A DNA stretch of 64,000 nt from Plasmodium brasilianum (Eukaryota > Apicomplexa > Aconoidasida > Haemosporida > Plasmodiidae), in contig NC_090121.1 of assembly GCF_023973825.1 (NCBI RefSeq), positions 1,074,001-1,138,000 of the forward strand, read 5' to 3'. Numbering within the stretch: the first letter of the stretch is position 1; each line of letters opens with the position of its first letter. Under the pieces are notes generated by a model. The model did no database searches. It was not told where the DNA came from and worked only from the letters and a program-made list of their open reading frames with translations. Made by a program: the position numbers and the translations under genes. Below are positions 1 through 12,200 of this stretch, piece after piece.

Positions 1-1440
1 TGTCTAATTCAAAAAATTATTTTGTTTTAATTTGGGTAATTTAAAAAAAAAAAAAAAAAAAAAAAGCACGTGCATGCCCATTTTTTAATCTGTTATTTAT
101 TGATAATAACTGATTCATTATTAATTATATCGCTATTTTGTATATAAAAAAAAAAAAAAAAAAAAGACCTATATTTTTTTAAAAAGAGCCCTTGAGGAGC
201 TTTAAGCCAAAATAGAAAAACGAATTATCTTTTAAATATGCAGTTAATGCTTGTATAATGTGCACATATGTTTATACGTACATGTGTACATATATGTACA
301 AATAGGTGCGTAAATGTATGCACATATTTATATGTTCCTTTTAAATTGAAGAAACAACATTTGAATAAAAGTCATTTACTCCTTTTATCAAACTATCATA
401 ATTAAGAAATATGCCCTAATTAAAATAAACAAGCAGAACGAATATATCCGTATTCTATTCTGTTCTTTAACTAAAAATTAATTGTGCTCACTGGTGATAC
501 ATTTAATAACATGCTTTGCGGTAACATTCCATCGTCCATAATGTACTTAAAATTATGTGAGGTTCTTTTATATATATATGTATAAATATATGTATAAATA
601 TATGTACAAATATATGTACAAATGTATGTACAAATGTATGTACAAATGTATGTACAAATATATGTACAAATATATGTACAAATGTATGTACAAATGTATG
701 TACAAATGTATGTACAAATATATGTACAAATGTATGTACAAATGTACGTACAAATATATGTACAAATGTATGTACAAATATATGTACAAATATTTGTATT
801 TATGATTAAATCGGGTGAAGCATTTTTTTGGGGTTATATATTTATTCGTATATAAACGTACATACATAATACATGCATAAATAAATAGGTTGATACACAT
901 CTTCGCACTTCGGAAAATACTTGTACTGAACAGAATGCAGACACATGCGTGAAAAGGTGAGACATTTTTTTTTTTTTTACTTTTACTTCTCATGACAACA
1001 CAGTAGCGTTTTAATTTTTTTTTTCTATCCGTTACTGCTGCTTGTCCTTTTTTTTTTTTTTTTTTTCTATTGAATTATATTGGTTTGAAACTTTTATGTT
1101 ACGTTTATGTAGTGTGCACTTTTTTTGTTCATATAAAATTTACTTATGATATTTTCATTGTCTTCCATTTTAACGTGAACGACATGTTCCATATTTTATC
1201 CATCCTATACGTTGGTTTTTATTTCTTTGCTGTTCCTAATTTTTTTTTACTATTGTCAGATTGGAACTAACATTCACGCTCAGACTATAACAAACACGCG
1301 CTCTCAGATTATCATTAACATTCATGCTCATATTATCATTAAAATTCTTATATTTTAACCTTTTTTTTTTTTTTTTTCTCTTTTTTAAACGAGTAAATGT
1401 GAGAGGGCAAGAAAGCCACCTGGTGAGTAGTAAGTAAAAA
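1..1440. other. Intergenic region, AT-rich, with a 12-bp minisatellite
   Basis: No convincing gene is seen. It holds several homopolymer runs of A or T and a tandem repeat (listed separately). The last 100 bases before the ATG at 1441 contain a long T run and then a mixed-composition leader, which is typical of a Plasmodium 5' flank. Open frames here consist of repeat translations or runs of Phe/Tyr and are not credible. Confidence 0.6.
590..797. repeat. 12-bp tandem repeat (TATGTACAAATR-type), about 17 copies
   Basis: Units of the form TATGTACAAATG or TATGTACAAATA follow one another without gaps. The period of 12 keeps frames open on both strands, so spurious ORFs made of Met-Tyr-Lys or Tyr-Leu-Tyr-Ile repeats appear; these should not be called genes. 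Confidence 0.9.
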
Positions 1441-2799
1441 ATGATTATAAGCCAAAGAAAAAAAGACCTTGAAATTGGTACATTCGAGAAAGAAATACAT
1501 GAAGAATTGGAAAGGGTATACAAGAGTGAAAAGTTTTACAAATACGCTAATGAAGAAAATTTTGAAAAGTTTGCATATGAAGGTAAAGAAGACATAACCG
1601 ATTATAAAATATTTTACGATAGTATCACTACTCAGTCAAAGGACAGAAAAAATAACTCAGGTATCATATATAATAGTATTAATTCAATAAGGTCCTTTAA
1701 AAATTTTATAGGAAAGGAAATACCTATTCAAAAGGAACCTCATTACAATATCATTCCCGCAAATGTAAAAATTAAACTGATATCAGTAAAGAGGCATGGC
1801 AGTTATGCCCATGGTACATATTGTACATATTGTGCATTAAGTACATATCATACGAACTGCACGTACTGCATCCATTGCAACAGTTACAACTGCGGCAAGG
1901 GCGTTGTTGCAAGAATAGATGAGATAAGGAATACACTTAGTTGTATAAAGAATAGCCTTCACGCTAAGAAAAAATTAAAAAAAAAGAAGGAAAATGTACA
2001 TACCATGGTAGACATAGATAGCATTAATTTGCTTTCTAACTTGGATCGTGTACGTAATAAACTTGGTAAAATAATAAAATTTGTAGAAGTGTCGGATGAA
2101 AATTTTTGTGATAACATGAGATATTACAAATATATTTATAACTGCTTTACAAAATCGGGAGAAATGAATATTTTTGATATAATACGAATGATGAAAAAGA
2201 ATGAAAAGAGTACAGAATTATTAACAAACAAAATGATAGTTATAAATTATAACAGTGTACTATCACTTCGAAAAACAAACATGTACAAAAATTTTAAAGA
2301 TATTGTTTATAAGGCTGATATGTATGAATCGTTGTTCTACAAAAAATGTTTTAACAAAAATGAAAACGTTGCAAGCATTTTGTTGTCCTTTTTTTTATTT
2401 TTAAATTTATGTTTAAATGAAAATATGTATAAAAGAATAATGAATTATATTTACTTATTAAATTTTGAATTAAAAAAATGCGTAGAATATTTAGAAAGTA
2501 GAAAGAAGGATATAAGAACGTTGCACATATTATTTACGTACGTGAAGTCATTAACACTTGGAATTAATTACAATGACATATCATTATTTATTGAAAATAT
2601 CTTTCGCATTAATTTAAATGAAAATAATGAGAAGTTATTAAAAATTTACAAAAAATTATTAAATAACGAAATTAGCATAAGTATAATATCAAAAGAGGCA
2701 AATAAAATAAACAGTACAATTCAAATGATGAATCACAATTTGGGGAAAAGTGCAAAAGTAATAAAATCAGTACTACACAGCACAACATATAAGCTTTAA
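1441..2799 (+). CDS. Conserved-looking protein of unknown function, 452 aa
   Basis: I do not recognise this protein. It is a single open frame from ATG to TAA with Plasmodium-like composition (Lys, Asn, Ile, Glu). The N-terminal 75 residues are charged and helix-prone. Around residues 125-155 there is a cluster of six cysteines including CxxC spacings (TYCTYC, CTYCIHC), followed by a basic segment (KKKLKKKKE). The C-terminal half (about 215-450) is rich in Leu/Ile/Asn with regular hydrophobic spacing, suggesting an alpha-helical domain. No signal peptide is evident; one hydrophobic stretch near residue 315 (SILLSFFLFLNLCL) could be a buried helix or a single membrane segment. The Cys cluster is coded by near-repeats of TACATATTGTACATATTG, so it may be a repeat expansion rather than a true zinc site. 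It is followed on the opposite strand by the ABC transporter. Confidence 0.8.
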   Translation: MIISQRKKDLEIGTFEKEIHEELERVYKSEKFYKYANEENFEKFAYEGKEDITDYKIFYDSITTQSKDRKNNSGIIYNSINSIRSFKNFIGKEIPIQKEPHYNIIPANVKIKLISVKRHGSYAHGTYCTYCALSTYHTNCTYCIHCNSYNCGKGVVARIDEIRNTLSCIKNSLHAKKKLKKKKENVHTMVDIDSINLLSNLDRVRNKLGKIIKFVEVSDENFCDNMRYYKYIYNCFTKSGEMNIFDIIRMMKKNEKSTELLTNKMIVINYNSVLSLRKTNMYKNFKDIVYKADMYESLFYKKCFNKNENVASILLSFFLFLNLCLNENMYKRIMNYIYLLNFELKKCVEYLESRKKDIRTLHILFTYVKSLTLGINYNDISLFIENIFRINLNENNEKLLKIYKKLLNNEISISIISKEANKINSTIQMMNHNLGKSAKVIKSVLHSTTYKL

Positions 2800-2817
2800 A
2801 AAAAAAAAAAAAAATGA

Positions 2818-2945
2818 CTAGTAGACAAAATATGCATAATTGACAAAATATGCATAATTGACAAAATAGGTAAAATTGACAAAATAGGTAAAATTGACAA
2901 AATAGGTAAAATTGACAAATGGACAAAATAAGCATAATTGACTAA
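2818..2945. repeat. 18-bp tandem repeat in the convergent intergenic region
   Basis: About six units of the type ATTGACAAAATAGGTAAA (variant ATTGACAAAATATGCATA) lie directly after the stop codon of the 452-aa gene. The remainder of 2800-3261 is AT-rich with long A and T runs and no gene. Confidence 0.85.
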
Positions 2946-3261
2946 TTTATTTAGAAATATACGTAAACATGGCATATTCACTATGTAAAAATACCATTAA
3001 TCAAATAACTTTGAGCATTAAAAAATTTGTTTTTTTAAAAGTACACATGCTGATTAATTTTTTTTTCTTGGACTGTTTTTTCCATTTTTCTGGCCACCCT
3101 TTTGTTCATCTTTTTTTTTTTTTTTTTTTTTTTAAACAAATTATAAAGTTTAAAAAAAAAGAGTGCTAAAATACAAAATGAATTGTTCATAAAAAAGGGG
3201 AAAAAAAAAAAAAAAAAACAATTACAGTTCCTCGATGCATAAAAAAAAAAAATTAATTATG

Positions 3262-6200
3262 TCATAGTAACTTTTTGAATATTAACAGGAAAATGTCATT
3301 TGCGTTAACGTTATTGATGTCCACTTGCTGCACTTCAATTTCTTTGTCGCTGAATTTAAGTCTCTTGTCTATTTCTGCAAGGGGAAGGGGAAAAATGCAG
3401 ACGTTTTTACGCAAGTGTGGGGATGTATATATTTACGTATGCATGTAGGTATTTACGTAAGCATGTAGGTATTTACGTAAGCATGTAGGTATTTACGTAA
3501 GCATGTGGGTATTTACGTAAGCATGTAGGTATTTACGTAAGCATGTAGGTATTTACGTAAGCATGTAGGTATTTATGTATACACGTAGGTATTTACATAT
3601 GCACACATCAACTTGCTAACAAAGTAAGGTGAAAATCTTTTCGCGGTACCTAGCAACTTGAAAAAGTGCTTATTGTCCTGAATTTTTAAGATAAACGAGT
3701 AATGGTTGGACGATATCATTTCCGAGTGGACCTTTTTTATTGCCTTATATTTCATAAGAAAATTTTGCACATTTTTATGGGCTACTTCACATATTACAAA
3801 TTTAAATAAATGAAAAAGTGAAATGTTTTTGTTTCTGTTTAAGTAGGAATGGACATATGAAAGCTTGTCAATGATTAAGTTGAGCAGGACTTTATGAAAT
3901 TTTGAAAGAGTAATTAAATTATTTTTTTTTTTTTTGTCATTTTTTCTTTTCTTCATTGTTTTGAAAATATAATATAAATTATGTAAGTTTAAAAAATTTC
4001 TTTTGGCATTCTTTTCAAGAAATGAAATAACACAATTTGATTGTTTATCGTCATATGATAGAGACATGTTATGGATATGTTTATACTTGTTATCATTTTT
4101 ATTATACATCCGCACCACTTTTTGCAGCTTCGTGAACGCATGACTGTTTGCACAGAAAAACATTTGTATATATTCGTTTATCTTATTTTCATGTATTCCT
4201 TTTAATTTTACTTCAAACAAGTAGTAATTTTTAAAACTGCGAATTATATTATTTGAATAATTCTTATACGTAATTCTGTTCTTGTTAAATAAATATAAAT
4301 AGTCATAATATAGTATATCCGTGTATATGTGAGTGTAAACGACAAAATTCTTAAATGCAAATTTTATTTTCAATATGTTTTCCTTTATAAATGAATCGAT
4401 AATATTTTCATTCACGCTTCTTAGATTCGACGATATTAGACACTCCCATGGGTTATCATTTCTGCTCTGATCATCGATTCTCCCCTCGCACCTGCCACTG
4501 CTACTGCTACTGCTACTACGACTACCGCTTACTCCGCTAACACCGCTAACACCACTAGTTCTGCAAATGAGCATGTCCTTTTTATCTTCGCTGCGTACGC
4601 GGCACCCTTGCTCTGCCGATCTCACAACTACATGCCTTGAATGTGATTCACTTGTATCGTAATTATCCCATTTATTCAAAACATCGCCTTTCGTTCTATG
4701 TTGAAACTGGTTAAGCATAAGTATATTTTTTAAAATAATATTTATATAAATTTGTGAGCAAAAATCAATATTATCATTCAGTTTATATAAGAAAATAATT
4801 TCATCTTTTCTTAACAAGTTAATCATTAGTTCAACTTTCTTTTTCATTCCTCCACTTAGTTGATCACAGTTAATATGTATATCACATTTTAGATTAACTA
4901 TAAGCATTAACATATTAATAATATACAATACTTCTATATTACTCAGTTTAATTTTTTTAAATATTAAAATAACCTTAAAATGTTCATATATAGACATGCT
5001 AGGTACTAACACTATTTTATAATTGTTCTCATTAAGCTTTCGGACTTTCTCTGCATAAAACCCTGTATGATTTTTCACACCATTCTTCTTCTTTTCATTG
5101 GTATAATGGCATGAAGTAATTTCACTATTGCTCCTGATGGAAATTGGAGTGGTACTCCTATTGGTCGTTGATGTGGTTTTTTCGTTACTAGATGAAATGC
5201 GACTCCTAATAATACTTTTAGTAGTACTACTACTATCGTTATTCTCTTCTCCCAAAATAACATGATCGCTATTTTTCGAAAAGAAAAATTTAAAAAAATA
5301 AAGGATGTTCAAATCGTTATTAAAGATAGATGAAAAGGTATAAATTTTGTAGGGTTCCATTTTCACGTTTAAATTTTTTAAAATATATTTTTCATTAATT
5401 CGAAAGCAGTTGTTATCTCTTCGATCATTGCTGATGGACTCTGTGGCGTCGTTATCGTTACTTAAATGTTTCCCCTTTATTTCTTCTTCTACTACTTTTG
5501 CTTCTTCTTCTTCTTCTTCTTCGTCTACTTTTGCTTCTTCGTCTACTTTTGCTTCTTCGTCTACTTTTGCTTCTTCGTCTACTTTTGCTTCTTTCTCTAT
5601 TTTCGCTTCCACCCTTTTTTCATTCTTTTTTCCTTCATTCAGTACATACCGTACTCCTCCCCCGGGGCCCATATCAGCGGAATTTAATTTTTTGTAAGCA
5701 GTATCGTCCGAATTTCCTCCTGTGAAGCTAAAAAACTGTTTTATATTGGTCCAAAATTGAAAAAAGAATTTACTACTCTCCTTTTCTTCATCCTCTTCTT
5801 TATATTCTTTATTTGACAAGTAAAAGTGTTTTATGAAAAAGGTATATTTTTTTCCTCTTGTATCTTTATAATTATTGGTAATACTTCTTCGTTGTCGTAT
5901 TCTTTGATGCTCTTTCTCTCTTTTGAAATGTAACAGACTGAAAAGTATTATGAGTAAATATATTATACAGTTAAGAAACAAAAATAGAAAATCCCCTGTA
6001 GTGTTAAAAAAAGAGTAGGTGTCTGTACAAATATTTTTCATTCCTTCTTGCACATTAGCATCATCATATACTCCATTATTTGTAAAATCATTGTTCATAA
6101 TATTACTTATAACACCGTTTGTATGACCATTTGCTGCATAAGAAGCTAAGAGATGTCCAGCTATTGAAAAGTTGTTTCCTTTTACTCTTTGAAAAAATCC

Positions 6201-9200
6201 ATCATCCACTTGCTTTAGGTGCCGTTTCATATTCAAACACAGACTTTTAATATTCATTAAATGAGATAAAGTAAATGAATCTAGTATTCTAAATATACAT
6301 ACAAATATATGAGATAGATTTATCAATACTTCATTATTATATGCATATGACAAAATAAGTAAAACATAAATAACGATAGTAATTATTCCACAGAAAATAA
6401 AATTAACAAACAAAAAGAGAATGTAACTATGTAAATATAATGAAGAAAATAAACATATGGAAAGATATATATTAAAACCATATAACATAAGAAAAAAGAA
6501 AAACGATGAATTCAAAAATACTTTATATTCAAACATATATAATACTAAAAATAAAAATATGATATAAACAATATAGTATATATATCCCAAAAATAATATC
6601 TGGAAATAGTGTACATATTTATGAACATCAAAATTTTCGAAAATTTTCATGTACTCCATTTCATTTTTTAATTTTTCAAAAAATACACAAAAGAAAATTA
6701 CTATTGATAAAAATACGTACATATTTATATAAAAGTCTCGGATAAAATACTCGTGAAACCTTATCGTTAGCGGTTCGTTTATCACCTCGATTCTTTTCTT
6801 TCCCTCTACAAAGGGCTTCACCACATCATCTACTCGGCTTTTCATTGAATGGGCATTTAAGTCGTCGCTACTGTTCAAGCCACAATCATCGTTGTAAAAG
6901 TTACTTCCTCTTACCCTATCACACACCATATTCGCTTCTTCATCGATAGGGTAGTCGTTCGATTTAACATAATAATAATTGCTTCCCTCCCCGAGATTGT
7001 CCTTTTTGTGCGTAAAAAAATTAGACGACTTATCATCAGCACCACTATTACTTCCAAAATAGTAATCTAGAATACGTTTTTCTTTCGAAATTCTATTGCC
7101 ATGAAAGGAATTTTGAAAATCTGACAAAATGTTAAAAACAGAATTGGTGTAGTAAGCATTGGAATGAATTGAGGTGTAGTTATAAAACAAACTCACATTA
7201 ATTTCTACTTCTGTATTGTAATGCATATTCAAACGGTCCTCCTTCTTCGCTTGTTTTTCATTAATAAAAAATATATAGGATCCTAAGGATATATCATTAT
7301 GTAATTGGGCTTTTCTTTCTAGGTAGTTAATGACATCATCATATAAATTATCCTCCTTAATAACCTCATCGATGTAATTAATTTTTTCCTTTAAACAATA
7401 TTTTTCAAGAAGAGTACTGATCGTGTTATTATAATGATTGAACGAATTTTCTGCACCCTTTTTGTAGTAACCACCACTTTGTATATTTGCCAATGTAAGG
7501 AAATTTTCTGCACCGTTCACCTTGCTATTTTGAATTCTGTTCATGCCGATGTTCTCGTCAATATCCACTCCCCTATTTATATCTCCCTTTTTAAAGCGCC
7601 ATTTTGGTGTCCACTTCATGTGCGTGTCTCTATCCTCGTTACTCTTACCAGAATTCATGGAAACAATATCGTCACTCTCAGTATCACTCTCAGTATCTTT
7701 ATTTGAATTTATATGAGACGTATATATGATATAATAATTTACTGTGCTCTGTTGCAAGAAGTTAGATGTAATAGTTGAGTAGTCTAATGTAATGTTCTGC
7801 ACTCTTCCAAGGAGGGACCCACATTTTATTATGAATAGACCAAAGGATAACATTAATAGCGGTACTAGAAATTTGTACCAGTAAAAACTTGTGTTACTTA
7901 AGTCCTTCTTTAATTTCATAAATAGTGTTGGACTGATGTATGTTGAAAAGAAAGTAATCATTTGCTTTACAAAATTTCCATCTTCTTTCTTTTGAAATAG
8001 TTTCCATGGAGGATGTCCCTGCGTCGAACCGACTATCCGCTTCTTTTCCCCCGTTTCTGTTCGTTCATCTGCTTTGTAATCGTCAGCAATAAGTTCGTGA
8101 TATGCTCTAGTGTCTGCTCTGTTTTCCGCTCCTCTGTTCCCTCCTTTACCGTTTTGATTGCTTCCCTTTTTACTACTAACCAGTATATCATTTAAATAGC
8201 TAGCGTCTTGAAAGATTGTTCTGCCCTCATTTTTGCCACTAGTAAACAACGAGCTATTCAACTCATTAAAATATTTGAAATTATTGAAAAATAAATAAAA
8301 GAGGGGGTCCATCTTAATTAGTTGTCTGATATCTTTGTCATGCACATTTTTCAAAAGTTTTTTCTTCTCATTATATGTATAGATATATATATACGTATAA
8401 TATATATCTACTGTTTTTAATTGATATGTAACCATACTTTTAAATCTGTTTAAAACACTTAACACATTTTTCAATGTATCTAACTCATTTATTTTATATG
8501 TACAATAAATATAATTTTTATTGAAAAAGATAAAACAATTTTTATGTTCTTTTCGGACACTTCTAATAAAATTTATAATGTTCTTTTTTACTACATCGGG
8601 GTTTACATCCTTTTCCCTTAAATTACCTACTAAAAAGTCGAATAGATTTTTACCGTCTGTAGGGATACTACTAGTATTAGCTATATCATATTTTTTGCTG
8701 TTTTGTTCTTCATCACTACCGTTTCGGAGATGAGCATGGTCATTACTACAACCATGATATGATGTACCTTCACTACTTCCATTTGATACACCAGTAAGTG
8801 ATTGCATAATTTTTTCCTTACTTAAACAAGTAGCTAACTCTTTTCCACTTTCTGTTGAAGTAAAATTAATATTTAAAATGAATTTATAGTCTATCAATTT
8901 TTGGAATTGTCGTTTTGAACCATTAAAAATAATTTCCCCATTTTTAATTACTGCAATGTCATTTGCAAAATTATTAGCTTCATAAATATCATGAGTACAT
9001 ATAAAAATTATATTATTTTTTTTTATTTTATCAAAAAATTTGAACAATTTCGTTTTCGTTTTTATATCTAACGAAATGAATGGTTCGTCTAATATATATA
9101 TATCTCTTTTTACAAGAAAACAAATAAATATAGAAATTTTTTTTTTTACTTCATCTATTAAATTTTTTATCGGTACATTTAAATATGAGCTTAAATTTAA

Positions 9201-12200
9201 ATCATTCATAATTTTTAACGTCCTTTTTTTTTTTAAATATTTATCCATATTCTTGTTATAATATAACAGAAAAATTTTAATCGTTTCGTAGAAGGTTAAA
9301 TTCTCATACAGTATAACATTCTGGCTGCAGTAGCTAATTTCTAAATCATTTTTCTTTTTATCCTTATTGAATTTATTTTTAAAATATGGAATTACACGAC
9401 TACCCCTTATGAACGTACTAAATAAAAATAAGTTGTCCATATTACTGTAACTCCTGTTATGGTTAATGTTTGGATTTATGTTACTGTAACCATTGCCGCT
9501 ATCCTTTGTGCTAATGTTACTGTTACTCTTACGGATCTGTATGCTACAATCCTTTCTCGTCTTGCTTTTAGCAGTATTTTTGAGAAAACTAATTTCACCG
9601 CTATTCTTTGTTATCATCTGTGTGATAATGTTAATGAGTGTAGATTTCCCCGATCCGTTCTCACCTAACAAAACGAATATTCTGTTACTTCTTAAAGTTA
9701 AGGACACATCTTTTAATATATGTTTCTTTCCATAAAATTTGTTTATATTCTGAATAAACAGATAGCAGTCACTTGTGTTCATCCTCTTTTTCCTTCTGCC
9801 CTTGTGCGATCCGTTAACTAGGTAAGTATTGTTTGGGGATATGCTAGTTCTACAGTTCATTTCGGCGCATTTATTAGACATAATTTTATTTGTATTACCA
9901 CCATTAGTAATATTACCACCATTAGTAATATTACCACCATTAGTAATATTACCACCATTAGTAATATTACTACCATTACTAATATTACTATTATTATGAT
10001 TATCATCACGATTATGGGTATAATTACTAATTTTATTTTTATTATTTTTATTTTTTTTTTCTCCAATTCCAAAGCTCTCTCTCCCTCCTCTAACTTTTGC
10101 AGCGTTTCCTGAATTTCCCTTCAAAACTGAGAAGCATTTCGGAGCATCCCGATCCATTTCTTCATTGAGGTCCACCATAAAGCAATTTCTGTACATTGGC
10201 CTTATGCCACTTCTGCTGCTGCTACTACTAGTAGTACTAGTACTGTTCATACTTTTTAGACATAAATTTCCTAAATTTCTATTTTTGTAATAAATTATGA
10301 AGGTTAAAATACATATTAACAAGATAAAGGAGAAGAAGGAATAAAACAGCAGGTGCATTAAACATATATTTTCAATTTTGATAAACATTTGCATATAATC
10401 TATTTTTATATTATTTTTAATTAATATAAAAATAAAATCTAAAGCTAAACAAAAGGAGGTGTGCGGAATTAACAAAACAAAAAATATTAAAACTTTCCCG
10501 GCTCCTGAATGTATGATCAATCGAAAAGATGAAAAAAGAAAAAACAATAAAAAAGAAGCAATATAATTTATTGCGCTATTATTTGAAAAATGCATACATA
10601 TTACTGTAAACAAAAGACTATTCATAATAAAAAAAAATATATATAAATATAATAAAAAATAATTCATCAAACTTTTGTATATATAATAATAAATAATATA
10701 TGTAAATATTATATTATAAAAGAACAACACAATAAAATAAAACAAAATCCAGGAATAATAATAATAATATTTATTTATTTTAATACAATAAAGAAATGTT
10801 TCCATATTTATCCTTCTCTCTTTGTTTATATCAAAACATATATTTACAATGAATAAACAAACACACAAAAATATTACTACTCGGAAAATATTCTTTTCAA
10901 GTGTATCAAATGCGTTTATTTTCATACTCTTTATTGGCATCTTATATACAAAAAAATCGTTCAAAGAAATCTTTACCCCTTCATTATTCCTATGTTTTTT
11001 ATCTTTTTCATGGATACTTCCTTCTCCTCTTTCCATTTCCCATCTATTGCTCTTTTCCCTCTCTAACATATCCGCATTATACTGCAACAAGAACAAGTTA
11101 AACTGATACTCTAGGACTATGAAAAAGCTACTATAATACCACTCGTTAAAATACACATTAAAAGACAAGTCATCAACAGTGTTAAAACTGATAAAATTTT
11201 GTTTTAAGTTTATGTTTATATCGTTGAAAAAATATTTTTCACTTGCGCTTAACAAAGCGTAGTCACCCACTCTTATTTTGTAACTGACATTTTTAATTAT
11301 TCCCTTTTCGTAGTTGTATATAAAATTATTTGGCCTTCCGCCCCTACCCTTTTCCTCGTACACGTCCGCCTTATCCAATTCAGCACTGTTTACTTCATCG
11401 CTGTTTACTTCATCGTTGTTTACTTCAACACTGTTTACTTCATCGCTGTTTACTTCATCGCTGTTTACTTCTTCTCTGCTGACTTCTTCTCTGGGGTACG
11501 CGGAGGGTATATCTTTCCCCCTTTCGCATTCCTTGTCGCAGTTGTTGGAAACAGCGACGAGAGCACTGTTAGAACTGTTTACACCTTTCGTACTCCTCCC
11601 ACTATTAAGAGCGCCAGTATTCGTATCATCATGGTCCTCCCATGTACCGTTAACACTTTTGGAGGGTTTCTTTCCCCTACGACCATACACGTACGAGAAA
11701 CTCAATTTGTTACTGTTACTGCTACTATTATTGTTACTACTATTGTTGTTGTTCTTCTTCACATAGCTGACCTTTTCAATATCGAGTAATCCACATGATA
11801 AATTCGTTTCAATTAAATTGCTTTTCACAAAATTGAAAAAAAATAATTTTTTTTTTTCATCACTAAAAAAATCTTTATACTTATTTTCATCTTTTAAATT
11901 TTTTATATCCCTAATAAATAATTTATATAATCTTAATTTTTTAACTTGTTTAATAGTATTTTCATCTATTTGTAAGTTTAATATGTTGTCATACTGTTCA
12001 CTTGAATAAACATTTCTGTATAAATCATCTAAATTTAACGAGTCATCATGTCTTATATTATTTTTCAATTTGTTCAACAATATGGACTTATTTTCTCCTT
12101 TCAAATTATCCTCGTTATGTCTTTCCCTTTTTTTTTTTTTTTTTTTTAATTTTTTCACTTCTCCTGGTTTAAGTTGAATAGCATACTTTACATTTTTCAA

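Noticed and set aside
557..993. Tyr/Met/Lys-repeat ORFs on both strands.
   Set aside because: Pure translations of a 12-bp tandem repeat whose period keeps frames open.
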